Assembly: GCA_047345645.1 (NCBI GenBank)
Contig: JBLEFH010000009.1
Direction: 5' to 3' (one strand)
Length of the DNA stretch: 64,000 bases
Source of the DNA: JBLEFH01 sp047345645
GTDB lineage: Bacteria; Pseudomonadota; Alphaproteobacteria; Rhodobacterales; Rhodobacteraceae
Below are positions 47,987-57,124 of this stretch, one piece after another; the stretch's first letter is position 1, and each line of letters opens with the position of its first letter. The position numbers and the translations under genes are program-made. The notes beneath the pieces are model-generated. The model had not been told where the DNA came from. It made no database searches and worked only from the letters and a program-made list of their open reading frames with translations.

Positions 47987-48009
47987 TGTCATACTTTTTG
48001 TATGATAAG
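47987..48009. promoter_or_regulatory. Paired GntR operator cores upstream of the large pectin operon
   Basis: TTGTCATACTT (47987-47997), one base, TTGTATGATAA (47999-48009), with centres 12 bp apart. The pair also forms a larger 14-bp-arm inverted repeat. It sits about 65 nt before the GH4 start. Confidence 0.7.
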
Positions 48010-48162
48010 TTTTCATCTGCTTTCAAGGGGAAATATCAGAAATTACCTATCTTCATGATTTTGCGCATCTTTCATGCGCGATCTTCAGCAACACAAGTCA
48101 TCGGACAAGTTCACCCGATTCGGTTTGGCGCGCAGAAACCCACCCGCCAAACCGTCGCCTCA

Positions 48163-48474
48163 TCACAGGAAATCATCCCGGCGCGGTGTGAAGCAGTCGA
48201 TCAGCTCGCCCGCTTCGAGGCAGAGGCAGCCATGCTCGGCACCCGATGGGATGACAAAACTGTCCCCCGGCCCCACCTCGAACGACTCGCCGCCCACATG
48301 AAACCGGAATTTCCCGCTTTTCACATAGGTTGACTGCACATGCGGGTGGTGATGCGGCGTCCCCTCCCCGCCCTCGCCAAAGCGAAACGCCACAACCATC
48401 AGCTCCGGCGAATCTGCGAGAACCTGCCGCGTGACGCCCTCACCCGTGGACACAACTGGAAATGAATTTTTCAT
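48163..48474 (-). CDS. kdgF: KdgF-type cupin (unsaturated uronate linearisation)
   Basis: A 103-residue single-domain cupin with metal ligands in PHHHPHVQSTYV and SGAEHGCLCL. KdgF speeds the conversion of 4,5-unsaturated monouronates to the linear ketouronate used by KduI. It is transcribed away from the dipeptide-type transporter and shares its promoter region. Confidence 0.88.
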   Translation of the reverse strand: MKNSFPVVSTGEGVTRQVLADSPELMVVAFRFGEGGEGTPHHHPHVQSTYVKSGKFRFHVGGESFEVGPGDSFVIPSGAEHGCLCLEAGELIDCFTPRRDDFL

Positions 48475-48584
48475 CTGACACTCTCCATCCTTTGTCGCGG
48501 CGACCTCCCAAGGTGCGCCGTAGTCACTTCATTTTGCGTGGTTTTCGGCAAACTCCTCCCGGACTCCCCACAACACGCAATTAT

Positions 48585-48616
48585 TTGTATAACAGGTTTT
48601 ACAACATGTATTACAG
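48585..48616. promoter_or_regulatory. GntR operator cores between kdgF and the dipeptide-type transporter
   Basis: TTGTATAACAG (48585-48595) and ATGTATTACAG (48606-48616) both fit TGT-N3-ACA, with a weaker copy between them. They lie in the divergent promoter region. Confidence 0.55.
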
Positions 48617-48657
48617 ATGGTATAGTCCCCTTATAACAAACAGGGAGGGCTCCGCGC

Positions 48658-49680
48658 ATGACTGGCTTCGGTCCAAAATTGCTCGGCGGATTAAAACATG
48701 CAGGGTCGATCTTCGTGACCCTGTTCGGTCTCTTGATCCTGACATTCATTATCGGCCGCATGATGCCGGTCGATCCGGTCCGCGCCATGGTCGGCGAGGA
48801 CGCCACCCGCGAGGTTTACGAGACGGTCTACCGCCAGCTTGGCCTCGACCGGCCGATGTGGGAGCAGTTCCTGATCTATCTCGGCGATGTGATCCGGCTC
48901 GATTTCGGCACCTCGATCCGCACCGGCCAGCCCGTGTTGCAAGACATCGCGCAAGTCCTGCCCGCCACCATGGAACTCGCCACTTTCGCGATCATCTTCG
49001 GCGCGGGCGTCGGCATCCCCCTTGGCGTGATCGCCGCCGTCCATAAGGACAAGTTTCTCGACCATATCATCCGCGTCTTCAGTCTGATGGGCCACTCCAT
49101 GCCGATTTTCTGGACCGGCATGATCGGCCTTCTGGTGTTCTATGCCGGGCTCGGCTGGGTCGGCGGCTCTGGCCGGATGAGCCAGTTCTATATCGGCCTC
49201 GTCCCGGCGCGCACGAATTTCCTCTTGATCGACAGCGCGCTTGCCGGGCAATGGGACGTGTTCTGGAGCGCGGTCAACCATATCATCCTGCCCGCCTCGC
49301 TCCTCGGCTACAGTTCCTCCGCCTATATCACCCGCATGACCCGCAGCTTCATGCTCGATCAGCTTGGGCAGGAATATGTAACCACCGCGCGGGTCAAGGG
49401 CCTGAGCGCCCGCCAGACGATCTGGCGCCACGCCTTTGGCAATATCCGCGTGCAGCTCGTCACCATCGTCGCCCTTGCCTATGGCGCGCTTCTCGAAGGG
49501 GCGGTGCTGATCGAGACGGTCTTCGCCTGGCCCGGCTTCGGCCAGTATCTGACCTCGAACCTGCTCATCGGCGACATGAATGCCGTGATGACCTGCGTTC
49601 TCATCGTCGGGCTGATCTTTGTGGGTCTGAACCTGCTCTCCGACATTCTTTACCGCGTCTTTGATCCGAGGACACGCTGA
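48658..49680 (+). CDS. Dipeptide-type ABC transporter permease (DppB-like)
   Basis: A 340-residue permease with an N-terminal helix, VTLFGLLILTFIIGRMMPVDPV, and the EAA-type loop EYVTTARVKGLSARQTIWRHA. First gene of a four-gene operon on the plus strand. The family moves peptides, nickel and also oligosaccharides. Placed inside the pectin locus with a shared operator, it may carry galacturonate- or rhamnose-containing oligomers (inference). Confidence 0.9.
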   Translation: MTGFGPKLLGGLKHAGSIFVTLFGLLILTFIIGRMMPVDPVRAMVGEDATREVYETVYRQLGLDRPMWEQFLIYLGDVIRLDFGTSIRTGQPVLQDIAQVLPATMELATFAIIFGAGVGIPLGVIAAVHKDKFLDHIIRVFSLMGHSMPIFWTGMIGLLVFYAGLGWVGGSGRMSQFYIGLVPARTNFLLIDSALAGQWDVFWSAVNHIILPASLLGYSSSAYITRMTRSFMLDQLGQEYVTTARVKGLSARQTIWRHAFGNIRVQLVTIVALAYGALLEGAVLIETVFAWPGFGQYLTSNLLIGDMNAVMTCVLIVGLIFVGLNLLSDILYRVFDPRTR

Positions 49681-50579
49681 TGCAAAGCACCACTGTTTCC
49701 GCCAAAAAATCCGCTGGCTCCGGCTCCCAAAGCCTGCGCGCCTTCCGCAACATTGTCGTCTATCTCGCGACCAGACCGACCTCGGCTTTCGGGCTTCTGG
49801 TGATCGCGCTTCTGCTGCTGATCGCGCTTTTTGCGCCGCTGATCGCGCCCTATTCGCCCTATGCGCAGGATCTGCAATCGACGCTGCAACCGCCCTCGGG
49901 CGCGCATCTTTTCGGCACCGATGAGCTGGGGCGTGACATTTTCAGCCGCCTTGTCTTCGGCGCGCGCATCACGCTCACCATCATCTTCCTCGTGACCGTC
50001 ACCGTCGGGCCGATCGGCCTCATCGTCGGCACGGTCGCGGGCTATTTCGGCGGGCGTGTCGATACGATCCTGATGCGGGTGACGGATATTTTCCTGTCCT
50101 TCCCGTCGCTGATCCTCTCGCTCGCCTTTGTGGCCGCGCTTGGCCCGAGCCTCAACAACGCCATCGTCGCGATCTCGCTCACCGCCTGGCCGCCGATTGC
50201 GCGCCTCGCCCGCGCCGAGACGATGACCTTCCGCAAGACCGACTATATCTCCGCCGCCCGCCTGCAAGGCGCAAGCCCGATGCGGATCATCTGGCGCTCC
50301 ATCGTGCCGATGTGTCTGCCCTCGGTGTTGATCCGTCTGACGCTGAACATGGCGACCGTGATCCTCACCGCAGCGGGCCTCGGCTTTCTCGGCCTCGGCG
50401 CGCAGCCGCCCATGCCCGAATGGGGCGCGATGATCGCGACCGGGCGGCGCTACATGATCGATAGCTGGTGGGTCGTGACCTTCCCCGGCCTCGCCATTCT
50501 CGCGGTCAGCCTCGCCTTCAACCTGCTCGGTGACGGCCTGCGCGACGCGCTCGATCCCAAACAGATGAACCGGAGGTAA
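49680..50579 (+). CDS. Dipeptide-type ABC transporter permease (DppC-like)
   Basis: A 299-residue permease with the typical N-terminal PTSAFGLLVIALLLLIALFAPLIAPYSP (key part LIALFAPLIAPYSP), LFGTDELGRDIFSR and the loop DYISAARLQGASPMRIIWRSI. Its ATG overlaps the upstream stop by one base. Confidence 0.92.
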   Translation: MQSTTVSAKKSAGSGSQSLRAFRNIVVYLATRPTSAFGLLVIALLLLIALFAPLIAPYSPYAQDLQSTLQPPSGAHLFGTDELGRDIFSRLVFGARITLTIIFLVTVTVGPIGLIVGTVAGYFGGRVDTILMRVTDIFLSFPSLILSLAFVAALGPSLNNAIVAISLTAWPPIARLARAETMTFRKTDYISAARLQGASPMRIIWRSIVPMCLPSVLIRLTLNMATVILTAAGLGFLGLGAQPPMPEWGAMIATGRRYMIDSWWVVTFPGLAILAVSLAFNLLGDGLRDALDPKQMNRR

Positions 50580-50584
50580 GGGCG

Positions 50585-51451
50585 ATGACCACCACCCATG
50601 ACAGCATCCTCGATGTGGACAATCTGCGCGTGCGTTACGGCGGCGCCCCCGGCTATGCGGTGCAAGGGGTCAGCTTCCAGCTTGGCCGCGAACGCCTTGG
50701 CATCGTGGGGGAATCCGGCTCCGGCAAATCCACCGTCGGGCGCGCCCTGATGCGGCTTTTGCCCGGCGCGAGCGTCGATGCGGACACCATGCGCTTTGAG
50801 GAGGTCGACCTTCTCAAAGCCAGCGAGCGGCAAATGCTGAAAATCCGCGGCGCGCGCATGTCGATGATCTTGCAGGATCCGAAATTCTCCCTCAACCCGA
50901 TCCAGCGTTGCGGCGACCAGATCTCGGAAGCCTACCGCACCCATGTTCGCGCCAGCAAAAAACAGGCGCGGGAGAAAGCCATCGCCATGCTGGAGGCGGT
51001 GCAGATCCGCAACCCGGAGCATGTCTACACGCTCTATCCTCATGAGGTTTCGGGCGGGATGGGCCAGCGGATCATGATCGCCATGATGCTGCTGACGGAC
51101 CCTGACCTTGTGATCGCGGATGAGCCGACCTCGGCGCTTGATGTGACCGTCCGCCTGCAAGTGCTGAAGATACTCGACGATCTGGTGCGCGAGAAAGGCA
51201 TCGGCCTCATCATGATCTCCCATGACCTCAACCTTGTGCGCAATTTCTGCGACCGGGTGCTGATCATGTATGCGGGCCGGGTGGTGGAAACGCTGAACGC
51301 CCGCGATCTCGACAAGGCGCAGCATCCCTATACCCGCGGGCTTCTCGCCGCGCAGCCGCGGATCGGCGGCACCCGCGACACCCTGCCCGTTCTCGCCCGC
51401 GACCCGGCTTGGGGCGGCGCCAATGAGACACCAGAGGAGACCCACGCATGA
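50585..51451 (+). CDS. Dipeptide-type ABC transporter ATPase (DppD-like)
   Basis: A 288-residue ATPase with Walker A GESGSGKST, Walker B LVIADEPTSALD, and a slightly unusual signature SGGMGQRI (SGGMRQR is common). C-terminal oligopeptide-transporter extension HPYTRGLLAAQPRI. Overlaps the next gene by 4 nt. Confidence 0.92.
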   Translation: MTTTHDSILDVDNLRVRYGGAPGYAVQGVSFQLGRERLGIVGESGSGKSTVGRALMRLLPGASVDADTMRFEEVDLLKASERQMLKIRGARMSMILQDPKFSLNPIQRCGDQISEAYRTHVRASKKQAREKAIAMLEAVQIRNPEHVYTLYPHEVSGGMGQRIMIAMMLLTDPDLVIADEPTSALDVTVRLQVLKILDDLVREKGIGLIMISHDLNLVRNFCDRVLIMYAGRVVETLNARDLDKAQHPYTRGLLAAQPRIGGTRDTLPVLARDPAWGGANETPEETHA

Positions 51452-52197
51452 AACCCATTTCCATCGGCAATCTCTCCGTCGCCTTCGGCGCGCTCAAGGT
51501 GCTCGATCAGGTCTCGCTCCATGTCGAGGCGGGCGAATGTTTCGGCCTTGTGGGCGAGTCCGGCTCCGGAAAATCCACGATTTTGCGCTGTATCTCCATG
51601 CTTTACGATCACTGGGACGGCACCGCACGGCTTGGCGAGGACGACATTCGCGGCATGAACACCATGGCCCGCTGCCGGGCGCTTCAGATGGTATTCCAAG
51701 ACCCCTACGGCTCGCTCCACCCGCGCCACAGCGTACGCACCGTGCTGTCCGAGCCGCTGAAGATCCACAAGCTCGATCAGCACGACGCGCGGATGGAGCA
51801 GGCGATGATCGACGTGGGCTTGCCCGTCGATTTCCTCGACCGCTACCCCCACCAGCTTTCCGGCGGTCAGCGCCAGCGCGTCGCCATTGCACGCGCGCTG
51901 ATCCTGGAACCGGATGTGCTGCTGCTCGACGAGCCGACCTCGGCCCTCGATGTGTCGGTGCAGGCGGAAATTCTCAACCTGCTGGTGCGTCTGCGCGCGG
52001 AGAAGGGCTTTACCTATCTCATGGTCAGCCATGATCTCGCCGTGGTCGATCACATGTGCGACCGTTTCGCGGTCATGCAGCATGGGCGGATCGTGGAAAT
52101 CCTCTCCCGCGACGCGATCCTCGGCGGCACCGCCACCGAGCCCTATGCCCGCGAGTTGATCGAAGCGAGCCTCACCTATGAGCGCGAAGCCGGGTAA
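51448..52197 (+). CDS. Dipeptide-type ABC transporter ATPase (DppF-like)
   Basis: A 249-residue ATPase with GESGSGKST, LSGGQRQRVAIARAL and LLLDEPTSALDVS. It is shorter than most DppF proteins because the C-terminal extension is brief (EPYARELIEASLTYER). It ends the operon before a terminator. Confidence 0.92.
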   Translation: MKPISIGNLSVAFGALKVLDQVSLHVEAGECFGLVGESGSGKSTILRCISMLYDHWDGTARLGEDDIRGMNTMARCRALQMVFQDPYGSLHPRHSVRTVLSEPLKIHKLDQHDARMEQAMIDVGLPVDFLDRYPHQLSGGQRQRVAIARALILEPDVLLLDEPTSALDVSVQAEILNLLVRLRAEKGFTYLMVSHDLAVVDHMCDRFAVMQHGRIVEILSRDAILGGTATEPYARELIEASLTYEREAG

Positions 52198-52221
52198 CAC
52201 CCGCGAACCCTGACAGCCGAG

Positions 52222-52249
52222 ACCCCCGCCCAAAAGCGGGGGTTTTTCT
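52222..52249 (+). terminator. Rho-independent terminator after the transporter operon
   Basis: ACCCCCGC, six-base loop, GCGGGGGT, then TTTTC. Confidence 0.88.
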
Positions 52250-52274
52250 TTGCCCTGCTGCGCCGCCACGCGCG

Positions 52275-52304
52275 CAAAAAAAACGGGCCGGAAACTCCGG
52301 CCCG
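52275..52304 (-). terminator. Rho-independent terminator after the family 5 binding protein gene
   Basis: On the minus strand CGGGCCGGA, short loop, TCCGGCCCG, then a run of eight T. Confidence 0.88.
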
Positions 52305-52325
52305 CTCCATCCCTCACCCGAAGGG

Positions 52326-53918
52326 TCAGCGATCCTTGGTCACATCCTCAAAACGCGACACCCACGGGTCGATGATGATCCCCGACACATCCGACTGATA
52401 GGCCGCCGTCACCACCCGCTCCGAGAAGGGCTGGATCGAGGTGATCTTCTCGTCGATCATCTGCTGGATTTCTTCATATTGCGCGACCTGCGCAGCCTCG
52501 TCCCGCTCAATGAGCGCCGCTTCGATCTTCGCGTTCAGCTCTTCATCCTGATAGCTCGTGCGCCAGCTTTGATAGTTGGTCAGCCCGGCTTCCTGAGAGT
52601 TGTCGGGGTTGTAGACGAGCGCGCGCAAATTCGAATCCGGGTGGGGCTGCTGCCCGCCGCCGCCGCGCCCGACGAGCAGTTCAAACTGCCGATCACGCAT
52701 CGCGCCATAAATCTGCCCGCCATCGCCGGTGATGATCTCCGCATTGATCCCGGCCTGCGCCAGCGTGCCCTGAATGGCGGTGGCGGAGTCGAGGAATTCC
52801 TGCGTCGAGATCACCCGGATCGAGGTGTCGAACCCGTCGGGATAGCCCGCCTCGGCCAAGAGTTCCTTGGCCCGCTCCACATCGAGCGCATAGCCCGGAT
52901 CATCGAGCGCCGCGAAGGCGCCGGTGTTGATCGGGCGCTGCCGCTCGACCCCGAAATAGGGCATGATCGCCGCGTTGATCCCCGCGTAATCAATCAGATA
53001 ACGCAGCGCTTCGCGCACTTTGGGGTCCGCATAGCGCTCGTCTTCCATGGAGACGGCCAGATAGTAGAAACCGGAGCTGGCCACGGTCTCGACGCTCACG
53101 CCCTCCTGCTCCTCAAGCGCGCGCAGATCCGGCGCGGCGAGGCTGAAGCCGACATCAAGATCGCCCTGCGCCAGCCCGAGCCGCTGCGACTGCGATTCCG
53201 GCAAATGGCGCATCAGAACGCGGGCCATTTGCGGCGCGTCGCCCCAGAAATTCTCGTTCCGTGTCAGGATGATATACTCATTGGAGCGCCAGTCGGTCAG
53301 GGTAAACGCGCCCGAGCCCGCCGAATTGTTCGTCAGCCACGCCTGCCCCAGATCGCCGTCGCTCTCATTCTCCATCACCAGCTTGCTGTCGAGCACCGAG
53401 CCGACGCCCGCTTGCGACAGATACATCAGGATCAGCTTGGGATCGTCCTCCTGCGGCAGGTTGAGGCGGAACGTATGCTCGTCCACCACCTCAAACTGCG
53501 CGTCCACCCCATCGGCGGTAAAGCCGCGGCTGGTCAGGCCCGAGGATTGCGCCAGCCCAAGCTGGAACAGCCGGTCGAAGCTGAATTTCACATCCTCCGC
53601 CGTCACCGGATTGCCCGAGGCGAACACCGCATCCTGCACCAGATTAAAGGTCACCGAACGGTTATCCTCCGCGACCTCCCAGCTTTCGGCCAGACGCGGC
53701 TGAAGCTCCTTGGTCTCCGGGTCCAGCTCGATCAACGCGTCATACACATTGTTGAGCACCTGCACGGCCTCGCCGCCGGTGATCGCCGCCGGGTCCATCG
53801 TCAGCACATTGGTCATGGTGAAGGCGACGATCAGCTGATCCTCCGGGGTCTCCGCCAGAACCGGTGCCGATGTCGCGAGCAGCGTGGCCAGAACGCCCGC
53901 TTTCAGAAATTGTCTCAT
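52326..53918 (-). CDS. Family 5 extracellular solute-binding protein
   Basis: A 530-residue periplasmic protein of the DppA/OppA type with signal peptide (LKAGVLATLLATSAPVLAE). Blocks: DALIELDPETKELQPRLAESWEV (key part LQPRLAESW), VTAEDVKFSFDRL, NPDNSQEAGLTNYQSW. ATG 53918 has a GGGAGG site. It is convergent with the dppBCDF-like operon and must be its binding protein, as no other is present. It is co-transcribed with the dehydratase upstream. Confidence 0.9.
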   Translation of the reverse strand: MRQFLKAGVLATLLATSAPVLAETPEDQLIVAFTMTNVLTMDPAAITGGEAVQVLNNVYDALIELDPETKELQPRLAESWEVAEDNRSVTFNLVQDAVFASGNPVTAEDVKFSFDRLFQLGLAQSSGLTSRGFTADGVDAQFEVVDEHTFRLNLPQEDDPKLILMYLSQAGVGSVLDSKLVMENESDGDLGQAWLTNNSAGSGAFTLTDWRSNEYIILTRNENFWGDAPQMARVLMRHLPESQSQRLGLAQGDLDVGFSLAAPDLRALEEQEGVSVETVASSGFYYLAVSMEDERYADPKVREALRYLIDYAGINAAIMPYFGVERQRPINTGAFAALDDPGYALDVERAKELLAEAGYPDGFDTSIRVISTQEFLDSATAIQGTLAQAGINAEIITGDGGQIYGAMRDRQFELLVGRGGGGQQPHPDSNLRALVYNPDNSQEAGLTNYQSWRTSYQDEELNAKIEAALIERDEAAQVAQYEEIQQMIDEKITSIQPFSERVVTAAYQSDVSGIIIDPWVSRFEDVTKDR

Positions 53919-53989
53919 GGTTTCCTCCCAGAATGTTGTGAGACTTGCGCGAAAAGGACGCGGGCGGCATCGCGGCCGCCCACATCTCG

Positions 53990-55138
53990 TCATGAAACGC
54001 GATTGTTTTCGATGTGATCGAAGTCGATATCCTCGCCCAGACCCGGCCGGTCCGGCACATGGACATAGCCATCCGCATCCATCGGATCGGACAGGGATTT
54101 GAGATAATCCAGCCCGTCATCATATTCGAGGAACGGGTGCAAAAGACCCCGCTCATACCATTTGCAATTCTTGGCCGCGGCGACGACATGCAGGTTCATC
54201 GCCGTGTTGCCATGCACCTCGCAGGCAATCCCGAAACTCTCCGCGAGATGCATCGTTTTCAGCGCAGGCGTGATCCCGCCCACATCATTCACACCGGTGC
54301 GCAAAATGTCGCACGCGCCGGATTTGATCCACTCGGCCCGGTGCCAATGCTTGCCCGCCGCGCTTTCCGGCCCCACGACCGGAATGTCGAGGTTCTCCGC
54401 AAGCCATTGATAGGACGACATGGATTGCTCATCCATCGGCTCTTCGATCCAGGCAAAACCCAGCTTTTCCAACCCGCGCCCCAGCTCAAGCGCCTCCACA
54501 CGGCTATACCAGTGGAAGGCGTCGATCATCAGGTCGATCTCCGGGCCAACCGCCTCACGCACCGCCGCGCAGGCCTTGATGTCCATCCGCACATCGGGGG
54601 CCCAACTGACCGGCGGCATCCATGTATGCAGCTTGATGCCCTTATAGCCGCGCGCGACCAGCGTTTCGGCAAAACGCCCGTAATCCTCGGGGGTTGCAAG
54701 CCCGCCCTCCAGCTCATCGCCGCACATGATGGAGCCATAGGCCAGCACCTTGTCACGATAACCGCCGATCAGTTTGTAGACCGGCTCGCCGAGCCGCCGC
54801 CCCGCCAGATCCCAAAGTGCGCAATCGACCACCGCCAGCGTGCGGTCCGTCAGTTGCGCCGCCGAACCGCGCTGCCAATGCGCGAGATCCTGCCAGAGCC
54901 GCTCGCGGTCCCGGTGGTCCTGCCCGATCAGCACTTTTTTCACGAATTTCTCGATCACATGCGGGCGGACCACTTCGGGCGGGCAAAAACTGTGGCCCGC
55001 ATGGCCATCCTCGGTGCGGATCGTTAGCATCGCCTGCTGCACCTGATGCGCCGGCCCCGGATGCGCGTGACCCGCGCTGTCGCTATGCCGCCGCGTCGTG
55101 TGGTTAAAAACCGTTACCTCAATATCCGTGATAATCAC
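53990..55138 (-). CDS. Mandelate racemase/enolase superfamily sugar acid dehydratase
   Basis: A 382-residue barrel enzyme. Acid/base motif YKGIKLHTWMP (Lys-x-His), metal ligands in LMIDAFHWYS, WIEEPMDE and VVGPESA, and a His in CEVHGNTAMN. The N-terminal capping domain has HPGPAHQVQQAMLTI. Its exact substrate is not clear; a galactarate-, galactonate- or rhamnonate-type acid would fit the pectin context. It is the first gene of an operon with the binding protein and diverges from the second GntR regulator. Confidence 0.82.
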   Translation of the reverse strand: MIITDIEVTVFNHTTRRHSDSAGHAHPGPAHQVQQAMLTIRTEDGHAGHSFCPPEVVRPHVIEKFVKKVLIGQDHRDRERLWQDLAHWQRGSAAQLTDRTLAVVDCALWDLAGRRLGEPVYKLIGGYRDKVLAYGSIMCGDELEGGLATPEDYGRFAETLVARGYKGIKLHTWMPPVSWAPDVRMDIKACAAVREAVGPEIDLMIDAFHWYSRVEALELGRGLEKLGFAWIEEPMDEQSMSSYQWLAENLDIPVVGPESAAGKHWHRAEWIKSGACDILRTGVNDVGGITPALKTMHLAESFGIACEVHGNTAMNLHVVAAAKNCKWYERGLLHPFLEYDDGLDYLKSLSDPMDADGYVHVPDRPGLGEDIDFDHIENNRVS

Positions 55139-55183
55139 GCATCCATCTCCCTCATTGCGACCGGCCTGGCGTCGAGTCGTATT

Positions 55184-55207
55184 CTGTTATACAAATTTGT
55201 ATGACAG
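55184..55207. promoter_or_regulatory. Paired GntR operator cores between the dehydratase and second GntR genes
   Basis: CTGTTATACAA (55184-55194), two bases, TTGTATGACAG (55197-55207), with centres 13 bp apart. Together they form an inverted repeat with 12 of 13 matching bases per arm. Confidence 0.7.
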
Positions 55208-55369
55208 ATTATCCTCCATGTCAAACCGGGAATGAACCGCACGTCAATTTGCGTATTTTTCTCGAAAAACGCGCCGGAATTGCGTAAAAATCTGTAAAAC
55301 AACTCTGGAGGTGGTGATGAGCAACGCGATTGGATCGAGAGGCGTCAGGCCCGCGCCCGGCGGCCGCGC

Positions 55370-56086
55370 ATGACCGCCGCCCCTGCCCCGGCCCGGACCC
55401 GCGCCGCCCAGATCGCGCAGGATCTCGAACAGAAAATCGAGACCGGCCATTTCCGCCCCGGCGACCGCTTGCCCAGCGAATCCGAACTGACCCAGACCCA
55501 CAGCGTCAGCCGCACCGTGGTGCGCGAAGCCCTCGGCCAGCTGCGCTCCAAGGGGCTGATCGAGTCGCGCAAAGGCTCCGGCGTCTTCGTGCTGGACCCG
55601 CCCAAAACCGCCACCGGCGCGCCCTTCCACGACATCGACATGCAGCGGATTTCCTCAGTGATCGAGATGTTCGAACTGCGCAGCGCCTTCGAGATCAGCG
55701 CCGCCGGGATCGCCGCACAGCGCGGCTCCGCCGACCAGTTCGACGCCATTTTGCAAGCGGGCCGCGAGGTCGCGCGCTGCATCGAGGCGGGCACCTCCAC
55801 CCGCAAAGCCGATTTCGATTTCCACATGACCATCGCCAAAGCTACGCAAAACCGGCGCTTCCCCGAATTCCTGTCCCTGATCCGCCAGGGCATCGTCCCG
55901 CGGGTCGAGCTTGAAGCCGGCGACGGCCCCCGCCGCGCCTACGAGCCCAACCCCGACATGGTCGCCGAACACGACGCCATCGCCACCGCCATCCTCAACC
56001 GCGACAGCGACGCCGCCAAAACCGCCATGGAACGCCACCTCGAAGGCAGCCTTGCAAGGTATCGCGATTTGTTAAGGACGGGGTGA
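55370..56086 (+). CDS. FadR-subfamily GntR regulator, second copy
   Basis: A 238-residue regulator paralogous to the one at 30503-31198: winged helix GDRLPSESELTQTHSVSRTV and REALGQLRSKGLIESRKGSGV, FCD domain with DFDFHMTIAKATQNRRFPEF. The recognition helix region (SVSRTVVREALGQL) is very similar to that of the first regulator, so both may read the same operators. It marks the right border of the pectin locus. Confidence 0.88.
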   Translation: MTAAPAPARTRAAQIAQDLEQKIETGHFRPGDRLPSESELTQTHSVSRTVVREALGQLRSKGLIESRKGSGVFVLDPPKTATGAPFHDIDMQRISSVIEMFELRSAFEISAAGIAAQRGSADQFDAILQAGREVARCIEAGTSTRKADFDFHMTIAKATQNRRFPEFLSLIRQGIVPRVELEAGDGPRRAYEPNPDMVAEHDAIATAILNRDSDAAKTAMERHLEGSLARYRDLLRTG

Positions 56087-56167
56087 GGCGCGCCGTGGCT
56101 ATTCCGAAAGATTTTCTGGATGTCTCCTCGCATTCAGCGACAACGACGCTCCGAGCGGGAAAGCCCC

Positions 56168-56668
56168 TCAGCCGATGATCGCCAGAATATCTTCGTCATT
56201 CTTCGTTATCGCCATCGACAGAGGAGACCGTCCGGCGGCGTTCACCTGATGGGGATCGCCGCCGCGATCAAAGATAAGCTTGATAATCTCCAAATCCGGT
56301 TTCGGCTGCATAACAGCCGTCCAAAGCGGCCCGTTACCATATGCATCGACAAGCTTAACGTCGGCGCCAGCTCGTATCAGCGCGCGCGCAATATCCGCAT
56401 AGCCCCGCGAAATCGCGTATTGCAACGCCGTCTGTCCCTTATGGTCTTGATGATCAATACGCGCGCCGAGCGCGACGAGATTCACCGCATAGCGGGGACG
56501 GCTTGCGATTGCCGTCTGCAGCAAGGAATAGCCGTCCTCGCTGACAGCGCCATAATCCGTGATTTCGGTCAAATCAAAGTCATCGTTGGCTCTTAGGGCC
56601 TGGAACCATGTTTCGATAATCAGCGTCCTCCCAGTCGGTAGAGCAATGATGAGCCGCAGCCCTGTCAA
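56168..56668 (-). CDS. Ankyrin-repeat protein
   Basis: A 166-residue protein with about four ankyrin repeats: DGYSLLQTAIASRPRYAVNLVALGA, KGQTALQYAISRGYADIARALIRAGA, NGPLWTAVMQ and AGRSPLSMAITKNDEDIL (each quoted only in part here: GQTALQYAISRGYADIARAL). The apparent start is TTG. Ankyrin proteins often act as immunity or adaptor proteins in effector loci; that role is inferred from position only. Confidence 0.75.
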   Translation of the reverse strand: MTGLRLIIALPTGRTLIIETWFQALRANDDFDLTEITDYGAVSEDGYSLLQTAIASRPRYAVNLVALGARIDHQDHKGQTALQYAISRGYADIARALIRAGADVKLVDAYGNGPLWTAVMQPKPDLEIIKLIFDRGGDPHQVNAAGRSPLSMAITKNDEDILAIIG

Positions 56669-56698
56669 CGCCCGTCACTCAAGCGATCTCTTTCGACC

Positions 56699-57124
56699 CT
56701 AAAGCCTGACGCGGGACCTTAGAAACTCCAAATACGATACATCATCGGGCTCAAAAATCTCCTCACCCTCCAGCATATAGGCCCGCAAGAGCGGATCGAC
56801 AGCGTCATCCCGCCGTCCGAGATCATACAGCGTCGCTCCAAGACTGAACTGCACAAATGCATTGGCATGACCATCGCCCGCCGCATCCGCCGACTGAAAG
56901 GACGACAGTGCGTCCTCCATGGCCCCCTTTTCCCGATACGCGTCGCCGATGGAGGCATGAAGCCACATGGCGGCGTCCCATTGCGCTTGAGGCGCTGGAA
57001 GAAGCGCCAGCGCGCTCCGCCAATACCCAATCGCGGCGTCATACTGACTGGCATCCAAAGCGCCATTGCCCAATTCGGACAATTCCGTGACGCGGTCGTA
57101 AATCGGATCAGGCAGTTCATCCAT
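56699..57124 (-). CDS. TPR protein, paralogue of the upstream gene
   Basis: A 141-residue helical repeat protein. It has TPR-like helices (LGNGALDASQYDAAIGYWRSAL, then ASIGDAYREKGAMEDALSSF, then GATLYDLGRRDDAVDPLLRAY; key part DAYREKGAMEDALSSF). The C-terminus VSYLEFLRSR mirrors LQYLEFYLKER in the upstream gene. It overlaps that gene by 8 nt. A pair of immunity-like proteins is possible; no direct evidence. Confidence 0.75.
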   Translation of the reverse strand: MDELPDPIYDRVTELSELGNGALDASQYDAAIGYWRSALALLPAPQAQWDAAMWLHASIGDAYREKGAMEDALSSFQSADAAGDGHANAFVQFSLGATLYDLGRRDDAVDPLLRAYMLEGEEIFEPDDVSYLEFLRSRVRL

